Source: Apostichopus japonicus (lineage: Eukaryota > Echinodermata > Holothuroidea > Aspidochirotida > Stichopodidae). Taken from it: 64,000 bases of DNA. The notes under the pieces were generated by a model. It was not told the origin of the DNA. It saw only the letters and a program-made list of their open reading frames with translations, and did not search any database. Position 1 is the stretch's first letter; every line of letters begins with the position of its first letter. The translations under genes and the position numbers were made by a program. The DNA lies in contig NC_092579.1 of the NCBI RefSeq assembly GCF_037975245.1, positions 12,262,678 through 12,326,677 on the forward strand, written 5' to 3'. Of this stretch, positions 53,401 through 64,000 are shown one piece after another.

Positions 53401-56310
53401 TAATATCTCAGTCCATACAGTGGCGCGATGGCTTGGCGCACTGTACGAGCTGATGATCGAGACTCTCTTTTGCATCCGTGGTTCGAACCCCGGTGATGAC
53501 GTCTTTTGCCGATCTTTTACAGCAAGTGCCTACACGGGGAGCTGTAAGTATTAGTTAATCCACCTAATATCTCAGTCCATACAGTGGCGAGATGGCTTGG
53601 CGCACTGTACGATCTGATGATCGAGACTCTCTTTTGCATCCGGGGTTCGAAAACCGGTGATGACGTCTTTTACAGCAAGTGCCTACACGGGGAGCTGTAA
53701 GTATTAGTTAATCCACCTAATATCTCAGTCCATACAGTGGCGCGATGGCTTGGCGCACTGTACGAGCTGAGGATCGAGACTCTCTTTTGCATCCGTGGTT
53801 CGAACCCCGGTGATGACGTCTTTTGCCGATCTTTTACAGCAAGTGCCTACACGGGGAGCTGTAAGTATTAGTTAATCCACCTAATATCTCAGTCCATACA
53901 GTGGCGCGATGGCTTGGCGCACTGTACGAGCTGAGGATCGAGACTCTCTTTTGCATCCGTGGTTCGAACCCCGGTGATGACGTCTTTTGCCGATCTTTTA
54001 CAGCAAGTGCCTACACGGGGAGCTGTAAGTATTAGTTAATCCACCTAATATCTCAGTCCATACAGTGGCGCGATGGCTTGGCGCACTGTACGAGCTGATG
54101 ATCGAGACTCTCTTTTGCATCCGTGGTTCGAACCCCGGTGGTGACGTCTTTTACATCAAGTGCCTACACGGGGAGCTGTAAGTATTAGTTAATCCACCTA
54201 ATATCTCAGTCCATACAGTGGCGCGATGGCTTGGCGCACTGTACGAGCTGATGATCGAGACTCTCTTTTGCATCCGTGGTTCAAAACCCCGGTGATGACG
54301 TCTTTTGCCGATCTTTTACAGCAAGTGCCTACACGGGGAGCTGTAAGTATTAGTTAATCCACCTAATATCTCAGTCCATACAGTGGCGCGATGGCTTGGC
54401 GCACTGTACGAGCTGATGATCGAGACTCTCTTCTGCATCCGTGGTTCGAACCCCGGTGATGACGTCTTTTGCCGATCTTTTACAGCAAGTGCCTACACGG
54501 GGAGCTGTAAGTATTAGTTAATCCACCTAATATCTCAGTCCATACAGTGGCGAGATGGCTTGGCGCACTGTACGAGCTGATGATCGAGACTCTCTTTTGC
54601 ATCCGTGGTTCGAAAACCGGTGATGACGTCTTTTACAGCAAGTGCCTACACGGGGAGCTGTAAGTATTAGTTAATCCAGCTAATATCTCAGTCCATACAG
54701 TGGCGCGATGGCTTGGCGCACTGTACGAGCTGATGATCGAGACTCTCTTTTGCATCCGTGGTTCGAACCCCGGTGATGACGTCTTTTGCCGATCTTTTAC
54801 AGCAAGTGCCTACACGGGGAGCTGTAAGTATTAGTTAATCCAGCTAATATCTCAGTCCATACAGTGGCGCGATGGCTTGGCGCACTGTACGAGCTGATGA
54901 TCGAGACTCTCTTTTGCATCCGTGGTTCGAACCCCGGTGGTGACGTCTTTTCCAGCAAGTGCCTACACGGGGAGCTGTAAGTATTAGTTAATCCAGCTAA
55001 TATCTCAGTCCATACAGTGGCGCGATGGCTTGGCGCACTGTACGAGCTGATGATCGAGACTCTCTTTTGCATCCGTGGTTCGGACCCCGGTGGTGACGTC
55101 TTTTGCCGATCTTTTACAGCAAGTGCCTACACGTGGAGCTGTAAGTATTAGTTAATCCACCTAATATCTCAGTCCATACAGTGGCGCGATGGCTTGGCGC
55201 ACTGTACGAGCTGATGATCGAGACTCTGATTTGCATCCGTGGTTCGAAACCCTGATGATGACGTCTTTTGCCGATCTTTTACAGCAAGTGCCTACACGGG
55301 GAGCTGTAAGTATTAGTTAATCCAGCTAATATCTCAGACCATACAGTGGCGCGATGGCTTGGCGCACTGTACGAGCTGATGATCGAGACTCTCTTTTGCA
55401 TCCGTGGTTCGAAACCCCGTTGATGACATCTTTTACAGCAAGTGCCTACACGGGGAGCTGTAAGTATTAGTTAATCCAGCTAATTTCTCAGTCCATACAG
55501 TGGCGCGATGGCTTGGCGCACTGTACGAGCTGATGATCGAGACTCTCTTTTGCATCCGTGGTTCGAAACCCCGGTGGTGACGTCTTTTGCCGATCTTTTA
55601 CAGCAAGTGCCTACACGGGGAGCTGTAAGTATTAGTTAATCCACCTAATATCTCAGTCCATACAGTGGCGCGATGGCTTGGCGCACTGTACGAGCTGATG
55701 ATCGAGACTCTCTTTTGCATCCGTGGTTCGAAAACCGGTGATGACGTCTTTTACAGCAAGTGCCTACACGGGGAGCTGTAAGTATTAGTTAATCCAGCTA
55801 ATATCTCAGTCCATACAGTGGCGCGATGGCTTGGCGCACTGTACGAGCTGATGATCGAGACTCTCTTTTGCATCCGTGGTTCGGACCCCGGTGGTGACGT
55901 CTTTTGCCGATCTTTTACAGCAAGTGCCTACACGGGGAGCTGTAAGTATTAGTTAATCCAGCTAATTTCTCAGTCCATACAGTGGCGCGATGGCTTGGCG
56001 CACTGTACGAGCTGATGATCGAGACTCTCTTTTGCATCCGTGGTTCGGACCCCGGTGGTGACGTCTTTTGCCGATCTTTTACAGCAAGTGCCTACACGGG
56101 GAGCTGTAAGTATTAGTTAATCCACCTAATATCTCAGTCCATACAGTGGCGCGATGGCTTGGCGCACTGTACGAGCTGATGATCGAGACTCTCTTTTGCA
56201 TCCGTGGTTCGAAACCCCGATGATGACGTCTTTTGCCGATCTTTTACAGCAAGTGCCTACACGGGGAGCTGTAAGTATTAGTTAATCCAGCTAATATCTC
56301 AGTCCATACA
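50401..56310 (+). repeat. Higher-order repeat copy 1 (37 monomers, 5910 bp)
   Basis: A fixed order of 37 variant monomers. Diagnostic variants are CCTAATAACTCAG (50534), GATTGCTTGG (51831), CGGGGTTCGAAAACC (53640s), two successive GCTGAGGATCG monomers (53737 and 53901), TTTACATCAAG (54152), TTTTCCAGC (54948) and CTCTGATTTGC (55224). The same order recurs in the next block 5910 bp on (5746 bp after the missing monomer). Confidence 0.9.
50556..50625 (+). promoter_or_regulatory. Internal Pol III A and B boxes in a satellite monomer (representative)
   Basis: A-box-like TGGCGCGATGG at 50556-50566 (consensus TRGCNNARYNGG, one mismatch) and a perfect B box GGTTCGAACCC at 50615-50625. The spacing of about 59 bp suits a type II tRNA (Leu or Ser) or a tRNA-derived SINE. 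T-runs that could end Pol III transcription follow about 15 bp later (GACGTCTTTT). The A-box arm can form a GCGC/GCGC D-stem, but the T-stem and anticodon arm are imperfect, so this is tRNA-like rather than a functional tRNA gene. The arrangement recurs in nearly every monomer. Confidence 0.65.
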
Positions 56311-59300
56311 GTGGCGCGATGGCTTGGCGCACTGTACGAGCTGATGATCGAGACTCTCTTTTGCATCCGTGGTTCGAAACCCCGGTGATGACGTCTTTTA
56401 CAGCAAGTGCCTACACGGGGAGCTGTAAGTATTAGTTAATCCACCTAATAACTCAGTCCATACAGTGGCGCGATGGCTTGGCGCACTGTACGAGCTGATG
56501 ATCGAGACTCTCTTTTGCATCCGTGGTTCGAACCCCGGTGATGACGTCTTTTACAGCAAGTGCCTACACGGGGAGCTGTAAGTATTAGTTAATCCACCTA
56601 ATATCTCAGTCCATACAGTGGCGCGATGGCTTGGCGCACTGTACGAGCTGATGATCGAGACTCTCTTTTGCATCCGTGGTTCGAACCCCGGTAATGACGT
56701 CTTTTGCCGATCTTTTACAGCAAGTGCCTACACGGGGAGCTGTAAGTATTAGTTAATCCAGCTAATATCTCAGTCCATACAGTGGCGCGATGGCTTGGCG
56801 CACTGTACGAGCTGATGATCGAGACTCTCTTTTGCATCCGTGGTTCGAAACCCCGGTGATGACGTCTTTTACAGCAAGTGCCTACACGGGGAGCTGTAAG
56901 TATTAGTTAATCCAGCTAATATCTCAGTCCATACAGTGGCGCGATGGCTTGGCGCACTGTACGAGCTGATGATCGAGACTCTCTTTTGCATCCGTGGTTC
57001 GAAACCCGGTGATGACGTCTTTTGCCGATCTTTTACAGCAACTGCCTACACGGGGAGCTGTAAGTATTAGTTAATCCAGCTAATATCTCAGTCCATACAG
57101 TGGCGCGATGGCTTGGCGCACTGTACGAGCTGATGATCGAGACTCTCTTTTGCATCCGTGGTCCGAACCCCGGTGATGACGTCTATTGCCGATCTTTTAC
57201 AGCAAGTGCCTACACGGGGAGCTGTAAGTATTAGTTAATCCACCTAATATCTCAGTCCATACAGTGGCGCGATGGCTTGGCGCACTGTACGAGCTGATGA
57301 TCGAGACTCTCTTTTGCATCCGTGGTTCGAACCCCGGTGATGACGTCTTTAACAGCAAGTGCCTACACGGGGAGCTGTAAGTATTAGTTAATCCACCTAA
57401 TATCTCAGTCCATACAGTGGCGCGATGGCTTGGCGCACTGTACGAGCTGATGATCGAGACTCTCTTTTGCATCCGTGGTTCGAACCCCGGTGATGACGTC
57501 TTTTACAGCAAGTGCCTACACGGGGAGCTGTAAGTATTAGTTAATCCAGCTAATATCTCAGTCCATACAGTGGCGCGATGGCTTGGCGCACTGTACGAGC
57601 TGATGATCGAGACTCTCTTTTGCATCCGTGGTCCGAACCCCGGTGATGACGTCTATTGCCGATCTTTTACAGCAAGTGCCTACACGGGGAGCTGTAAGTA
57701 TTAGTTAATCCACCTAATATCTCAGTCCATACAGTGGCGCGATTGCTTGGCGCACTGTACGAGCTGATGATCGAGACTCTCTTTTGCATCCGTGGTTCGA
57801 ACCCCGGTGATGACGTCTTTTACAGCAAGTGCCTACACGGGGAGCTGTAAGTATTAGTTAATCCACCTAATATCTCAGTCCATACAGTGGCGCGATGGCT
57901 TGGCGCACTGTACGAGCTGATGATCGAGACTCTCTTTTGCATCCGTGGTTCGAACCCCGGTGATGACGTCTATTGCCGATCTTTTACAGCAAGTGCCTAC
58001 ACGGGGAGCTGTAAGTATTAGTTAATCCACCTAATATCTCAGTCCATACAGTGGCGCGATGGCTTGGCGCACTGTACGAGCTGATGATCGAGACTCTCTT
58101 TTGCATCCGTGGTTCGAACCCCGGTGATGACGTCTTTTGCCGATCTTTTACAGCAAGTGCCTACACGGGGAGCTGTAAGTATTAGTTAATCCAGCTAATA
58201 TCTCAGTCCATACAGTGGCGCGATGGCTTGGCGCACTGTACGAGCTGATGATCGAGACTCTCTTTTGCATCCGTGGTTCAAACCCCGGTGGTGACGTCTT
58301 TTACAGCAAGTGCCTACACGGGGAGCTGTAAGTATTAGTTAATCCAGCTAATATCTCAGTCCATACAGTGGCGCGATGGCTTGGCGCACTGTACGAGCTG
58401 ATGATCGAGACTCTCTTTTGCATCCGTGGTTCGAACCCCGGTGATGACGTCTTTTGCCGATCTTTTACAGCAAGTGCCTACACGGGGAGCTGTAAGTATT
58501 AGTTAATCCAGCTAATATCTCAGTCCATACAGTGGCGCGATGGCTTGGCGCACTGTACGAGCTGATGATCGAGACTCTCTTTTGCATCCGTGGTTCGAAA
58601 CCCGGTGATGACGTCTTTTGCCGATCTTTTACAGCAAGTGCCTACACGGGGAGCTGTAAGTATTAGTTAATCCACCTAATATCTCAGACCATACAGTGGC
58701 GCGATGGCTTGGCGCACTGTACGAGCTGATGATCGAGACTCTCTTTTGCATCCGTGGTTCGAACCCCGGTGATGACGTCTTTTACAGCAAGTGCCTACAC
58801 GGGGAGCTGTAAGTATTAGTTAATCCACCTAATATCTCAGTCCATACAGTGGCGCGATGGCTTGGCGCACTGTACGAGCTGATGATCGAGACTCTCTTTT
58901 GCATCCGTGGTTCGAACCCCGGTGATGACGTCTTTTGCCGATCTTTTACAGCAAGTGCCTACACGGGGAGCTGTAAGTATTAGTTAATCCAGCTAATATC
59001 TCAGTCCATACAGTGGCGCGATGGCTTGGCGCACTGTACGAGCTGATGATCGAGACTCTCTTTTGCATCCGTGGTTCGAACCCCGGTGATGACGTCTTTT
59101 GCCGATCTTTTACAGCAAGTGCCTACACGGGGAGCTGTAAGTATTAGTTAATCCAGCTAATATCTCAGTCCATACAGTGGCGCGATGGCTTGGCGCACTG
59201 TACGAGCTGATGATCGAGACTCTCTTTTGCATCCGTGGTTCGAACCCCGGTGGTGACGTCTTTTACAGCAAGTGCCTACACGGGGAGCTGTAAGTATTAG

Positions 59301-62056
59301 TTAATCCAGCTAATATCTCAGTCCATACAGTGGCGCGATGGCTTGGCGCACTGTACGAGCTGATGATCGAGACTCTCTTTTGCATCCGTGGTTCGAACCC
59401 CGGTGATGACGTCTTTTGCCGATCTTTTACAGCAAGTGCCTACACGGGGAGCTGTAAGTATTAGTTAATCCAGCTAATATCTCAGTCCATACAGTGGCGA
59501 GATGGCTTGGCGCACTGTACGATCTGATGATCGAGACTCTCTTTTGCATCCGGGGTTCGAAAACCGGTGATGACGTCTTTTACAGCAAGTGCCTACACGG
59601 GGAGCTGTAAGTATTAGTTAATCCACCTAATATCTCAGTCCATACAGTGGCGCGATGGCTTGGCGCACTGTACGAGCTGAGGATCGAGACTCTCTTTTGC
59701 ATCCGTGGTTCGAACCCCGGTGATGACGTCTTTTGCCGATCTTTTACAGCAAGTGCCTACACGGGGAGCTGTAAGTATTAGTTAATCCAGCTAATATCTC
59801 AGTCCATACAGTGGCGCGATGGCTTGGCGCACTGTACGAGCTGATGATCGAGACTCTCTTTTGCATCCGTGGTTCGAACCCCGGTGGTGACGTCTTTTAC
59901 ATCAAGTGCCTACACGGGGAGCTGTAAGTATTAGTTAATCCACCTAATATCTCAGTCCATACAGTGGCGCGATGGCTTGGCGCACTGTACGAGCTGATGA
60001 TCGAGACTCTCTTTTGCATCCGTGGTTCAAAACCCCGGTGATGACGTCTTTTGCCGATCTTTTACAGCAAGTGCCTACACGGGGAGCTGTAAGTATTAGT
60101 TAATCCACCTAATATCTCAGTCCATACAGTGGCGCGATGGCTTGGCGCACTGTACGAGCTGATGATCGAGACTCTCTTTTGCATCCGTGGTTCGAACCCC
60201 GGTGATGACGTCTTTTGCCGATCTTTTACAGCAAGTGCCTACACGGGGAGCTGTAAGTATTAGTTAATCCACCTAATATCTCAGTCCATACAGTGGCGAG
60301 ATGGCTTGGCGCACTGTACGAGCTGATGATCGAGACTCTCTTTTGCATCCGTGGTTCGAAAACCGGTGATGACGTCTTTTACAGCAAGTGCCTACACGGG
60401 GAGCTGTAAGTATTAGTTAATCCAGCTAATATCTCAGTCCATACAGTGGCGCGATGGCTTGGCGCACTGTACGAGCTGATGATCGAGACTCTCTTTTGCA
60501 TCCGTGGTTCGAACCCCGGTGATGACGTCTTTTGCCGATCTTTTACAGCAAGTGCCTACACGGGGAGCTGTAAGTATTAGTTAATCCAGCTAATATCTCA
60601 GTCCATACAGTGGCGCGATGGCTTGGCGCACTGTACGAGCTGATGATCGAGACTCTCTTTTGCATCCGTGGTTCGAACCCCGGTGGTGACGTCTTTTCCA
60701 GCAAGTGCCTACACGGGGAGCTGTAAGTATTAGTTAATCCAGCTAATATCTCAGTCCATACAGTGGCGCGATGGCTTGGCGCACTGTACGAGCTGATGAT
60801 CGAGACTCTCTTTTGCATCCGTGGTTCGGACCCCGGTGGTGACGTCTTTTGCCGATCTTTTACAGCAAGTGCCTACACGTGGAGCTGTAAGTATTAGTTA
60901 ATCCACCTAATATCTCAGTCCATACAGTGGCGCGATGGCTTGGCGCACTGTACGAGCTGATGATCGAGACTCTGATTTGCATCCGTGGTTCGAAACCCTG
61001 ATGATGACGTCTTTTGCCGATCTTTTACAGCAAGTGCCTACACGGGGAGCTGTAAGTATTAGTTAATCCAGCTAATATCTCAGTCCATACAGTGGCGCGA
61101 TGGCTTGGCGCACTGTACGAGCTGATGATCGAGACTCTCTTTTGCATCCGTGGTTCGAAACCCCGTTGATGACATCTTTTACAGCAAGTGCCTACACGGG
61201 GAGCTGTAAGTATTAGTTAATCCAGCTAATTTCTCAGTCCATACAGTGGCGCGATGGCTTGGCGCACTGTACGAGCTGATGATCGAGACTCTCTTTTGCA
61301 TCCGTGGTTCGAAACCCCGGTGGTGACGTCTTTTGCCGATCTTTTACAGCAAGTGCCTACACGGGGAGCTGTAAGTATTAGTTAATCCACCTAATATCTC
61401 AGTCCATACAGTGGCGCGATGGCTTGGCGCACTGTACGAGCTGATGATCGAGACTCTCTTTTGCATCCGTGGTTCGAAAACCGGTGATGACGTCTTTTAC
61501 AGCAAGTGCCTACACGGGGAGCTGTAAGTATTAGTTAATCCAGCTAATATCTCAGTCCATACAGTGGCGCGATGGCTTGGCGCACTGTACGAGCTGATGA
61601 TCGAGACTCTCTTTTGCATCCGTGGTTCGGACCCCGGTGGTGACGTCTTTTGCCGATCTTTTACAGCAAGTGCCTACACGGGGAGCTGTAAGTATTAGTT
61701 AATCCAGCTAATTTCTCAGTCCATACAGTGGCGCGATGGCTTGGCGCACTGTACGAGCTGATGATCGAGACTCTCTTTTGCATCCGTGGTTCGGACCCCG
61801 GTGGTGACGTCTTTTGCCGATCTTTTACAGCAAGTGCCTACACGGGGAGCTGTAAGTATTAGTTAATCCACCTAATATCTCAGTCCATACAGTGGCGCGA
61901 TGGCTTGGCGCACTGTACGAGCTGATGATCGAGACTCTCTTTTGCATCCGTGGTTCGAAACCCCGATGATGACGTCTTTTGCCGATCTTTTACAGCAAGT
62001 GCCTACACGGGGAGCTGTAAGTATTAGTTAATCCACCTAATATCTCAGTCCATACA
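56311..62056 (+). repeat. Higher-order repeat copy 2 (36 monomers, 5746 bp)
   Basis: It repeats copy 1 monomer for monomer, with the same private variants, but contains only one GCTGAGGATCG monomer (about 59640) where copy 1 has two. The 164-bp difference explains the two offsets, 5910 bp before and 5746 bp after. Very few other differences exist, for example CTTCTGC at 54431 versus CTTTTGC and TTTAACAGC at 57348. The duplication is recent. Confidence 0.9.
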
Positions 62057-64000
62057 GTGGCGCGATGGCTTGGCGCACTGTACGAGCTGATGATCGAGAC
62101 TCTCTTTTGCATCCGTGGTTCGAAACCCCGGTGATGACGTCTTTTACAGCAAGTGCTTACACGGGGAGCTGTAAGTATTAGTTAATCCAGCTAATATCTC
62201 AGTCCATACAGTGGCGCGATGGCTTGGCGCACTGTACGAGCTGATGATCGAGACTCTCTTTTGCATCCGTGGTTCGAAACCCGGTGATGACTTCTTTTGC
62301 CGATCTTTTACAGCAAGTGCCTACACGGGGAGCTGTAAGTATTAGTTAATCCAGCTAATATCTCAGTCCATACAGTGGCGCGATGGCTTGGCGCACTGTA
62401 CGAGCTGATGATCGAGACTCTCTTTTGCATCCGTGGTTCGAACCCTGGTGATGACGTCTTTTACAGCAAGTGCCTACACGGGGAGCTGTAAGTATTAGTT
62501 AATCCAGCTAATATCTCAGTCCATACAGTGGCGCGATGGCTTGGCGCACTGTACGAGCTGATGATCGAGACTCTCTTTTGCATCCGTGGTTCGAACCCCG
62601 GTGATGACGTCTTTTACAGCAAGTGCCTACACGGGGAGCTGTAAGTATTAGTTAATCCAGCTAATATCTCAGTCCATACAGTGGCGCGATGGCTTGGCGC
62701 ACTGTACGAGCTGATGATCGAGACTCTCTTTTGCATCCGTGGTTCGAACCCCGGTGATGACGTCTTTTGCCGATCTTTTACAGCAAGTGCCTACACGGGG
62801 AGCTGTAAGTATTAGTTAATCCAGCTAATATCTCAGTCCATACAGTGGCGCGATGGCTTGGCGCACTGTACGAGCTGATGATCGAGACTCTCTTTTGCAT
62901 CCGTGGTTCGAACCCCGGTGATGACGTCTTTTGCCGATCTTTTACAGCAAGTGCCTACACGGGGAGCTGTAAGTATTAGTTAATCCAGCTAATATCTCAG
63001 TCCATACAGTGGCGCGATGGCTTGGCGCACTGTACGAGCTGATGATCGAGACTCTCTTTTGCATCCGTGGTTCGAACCCCGGTGGTGACGTCTTTTACAG
63101 CAAGTGCCTACACGGGGAGCTGTAAGTATTAGTTAATCCAGCTAATATCTCAGTCCATACAGTGGCGCGATGGCTTGGCGCACTCTACGAGCTGATGATG
63201 GAGACTCTCTTTTGCATCCGTGGTTCGAACCCCGGTGATGACGTCTTTTGCCGATCTTTTACAGCAAGTGCCTACACGGGGAGCTGTAAGTATTAGTTAA
63301 TCCACCTAATATCTCAGTCCATACAGTGGCGAGATGGCTTGGCGCACTGTACGATCTGATGATCGAGACTCTCTTTTGCATCCGTGGTTCGAAAACCGGT
63401 GATGACGTCTTTTACAGCAAGTGCCTACACGGGGAGCTGTAAGTATTAGTTAATCCAGCTAATATCTCAGTCCATACAGTGGCGCGATGGTTTGGCGCAC
63501 TGTACGAGCTGATGATCGAGACTCTCTTTTGCATCCGTGGTTCGAACCCCGGTGATGACGTCTTTTGCCGATCTTTTACAGCAAGTGCCTACACGGGGAG
63601 CTGTAAGTATTAGTTAATCCACCTAATATCTCAGTCCATACAGTGGCGAGATGGCTTGGCGCACTGTACGATCTGATGATCGAGACTCTCTTTTGCATCC
63701 GTGGTTCGAAAACCGGTGATGACGTCTTTTACAGCAAGTGCCTACACGGGGAGCTGTAAGTATTAGTTAATCCACCTAATATCTCAGTCCATACAGTGGC
63801 GCGATGGCTTGGCGCACTGTACGAGCTGATGATCGAGACTCTCTTTTGCATCCGTGGTTCGAACCCCGGTGGTGACGTCTTTTACAGCAAGTGCCTACAC
63901 GGGGAGCTGTAAGTATTAGTTAATCCAGCTAATATCTCAGTCCATACAGTGGCGCGATGGCTTGGCGCACTGTACGAGCTGATGATCGAGACTCTCTTTT
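62057..64000 (+). repeat. Satellite continuation, not in register with the higher-order unit
   Basis: Twelve full monomers and one partial. The order of long and short and the B-box variants do not follow the start of copies 1 and 2. Some private variants are new: AAGTGCTTACACG at 62150, GATGACTTCTTTT at 62286, GATGGTTTGG at 63486. The GCGAGATGG / GATCTGATG pair of variants appears twice (63326 and 63643). Confidence 0.8.

Larger units (their letters stand above)
50081..64000 (+). repeat. tRNA-like satellite array, 153/164-bp monomers
   Basis: About 87 head-to-tail monomers fill the rest of the window and run off its end. The consensus starts GTGGCGCGATGGCTTGGCGC and contains GCATCCGTGGTTCGAACCCC, GATGACGTCTTTT, TTTTACAGCAAGTGCCTACA, CGGGGAGCTGTAAGTATTAG and TTAATCC(A)(G/C)CTAATATCTCAG. 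Long monomers (164 bp) have TCTTTTGCCGATCTTTT; short ones (153 bp) lack 11 bp of it. Variants sit mainly in the B-box region (GAACCCC, GAAACCC, GGACCCC, GAAAACC). The first monomer (50081-50236) begins partway in. Each monomer resembles the tRNA-derived head of a SINE. Confidence 0.95.

Noticed and set aside
54797-60818. Three 91-codon minus-strand open frames (54797-55072, 57197-57472, 60543-60818) with an internally repeated peptide
   Set aside because: They lie wholly in the satellite. Because the short monomer is 153 bp, a multiple of three, the frame stays open across adjacent monomers and repeats the same peptide. It closes in 164-bp monomers. There is no evidence of selection.
50081-64000. 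CRISPR array
   Set aside because: Repeats are 153/164 bp, contiguous and without unique spacers, in a eukaryotic context.

Overview
The window is animal nuclear DNA, AT-rich and dominated by transposable elements. It is most likely from a marine invertebrate deuterostome such as an echinoderm. The signs are short exons with consensus splice sites on the minus strand, CR1/Jockey-type, L1/Tx1-type and DIRS-like retroelements, a Ty3/Gypsy element, MITE-like repeats and scattered AGGCCTAGGCCT-like strings. No marker gene fixes the species, so the assignment is an inference. There are no prokaryotic operons, rRNA genes or CRISPR arrays.

Layout. 3.1-25.2 kb: scattered minus-strand exons (25039-25189, 13707-13787, 6459-6623, 5234-5649, 4067-4174 with a stop, and 3156-3216) of one or more host genes I cannot name. 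Between them, in what look like introns, lie a G-rich MITE (7.05-7.42 kb), a 2.8-kb palindrome built of TATTCGAATA-type motifs (7.92-10.69 kb, left arm interrupted) and a decayed CR1/Jockey-type LINE (14.5-24.5 kb). That LINE is split by a young Ty3/Gypsy element (16735-22319; 338-bp LTRs differing at one base).

25.3-33.5 kb: debris of several transposons and unassigned exon-like pieces, including a MULE-like ORF, two LINE 3' ends, an HNH-like scrap and a small exon chain with a USP-like box. 35.5-37.9 kb: a decayed, intron-containing integrase gene of the GIN/KRBA2 type. 39.26-39.54 kb: a MITE carrying telomere-like repeats. 41.1-50.08 kb: a nested LINE graveyard. A CR1-type LINE and a short LINE 3' fragment lie in tandem, followed by a DIRS-like remnant. 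Then comes an L1/Tx1-type LINE split by another CR1-type LINE with an 8-bp target duplication.

50.08-64.0 kb: a satellite of 153/164-bp monomers (about 87 copies), starting directly at the L1/Tx1 3' end. Each monomer carries tRNA-like Pol III A and B boxes followed by T-runs. Thirty-seven monomers form a higher-order unit of 5910 bp, repeated as a 36-monomer copy of 5746 bp.

The most notable observations are a textbook -1 frameshift cassette between gag and pol of the Gypsy element, a covarying double hairpin at the 3' end of the CR1-type LINEs, and the tRNA-like higher-order satellite with splice-signal-like sequence in every monomer. All exon calls rest on reading frame plus splice-site consensus only; no alignment or transcript data were available.
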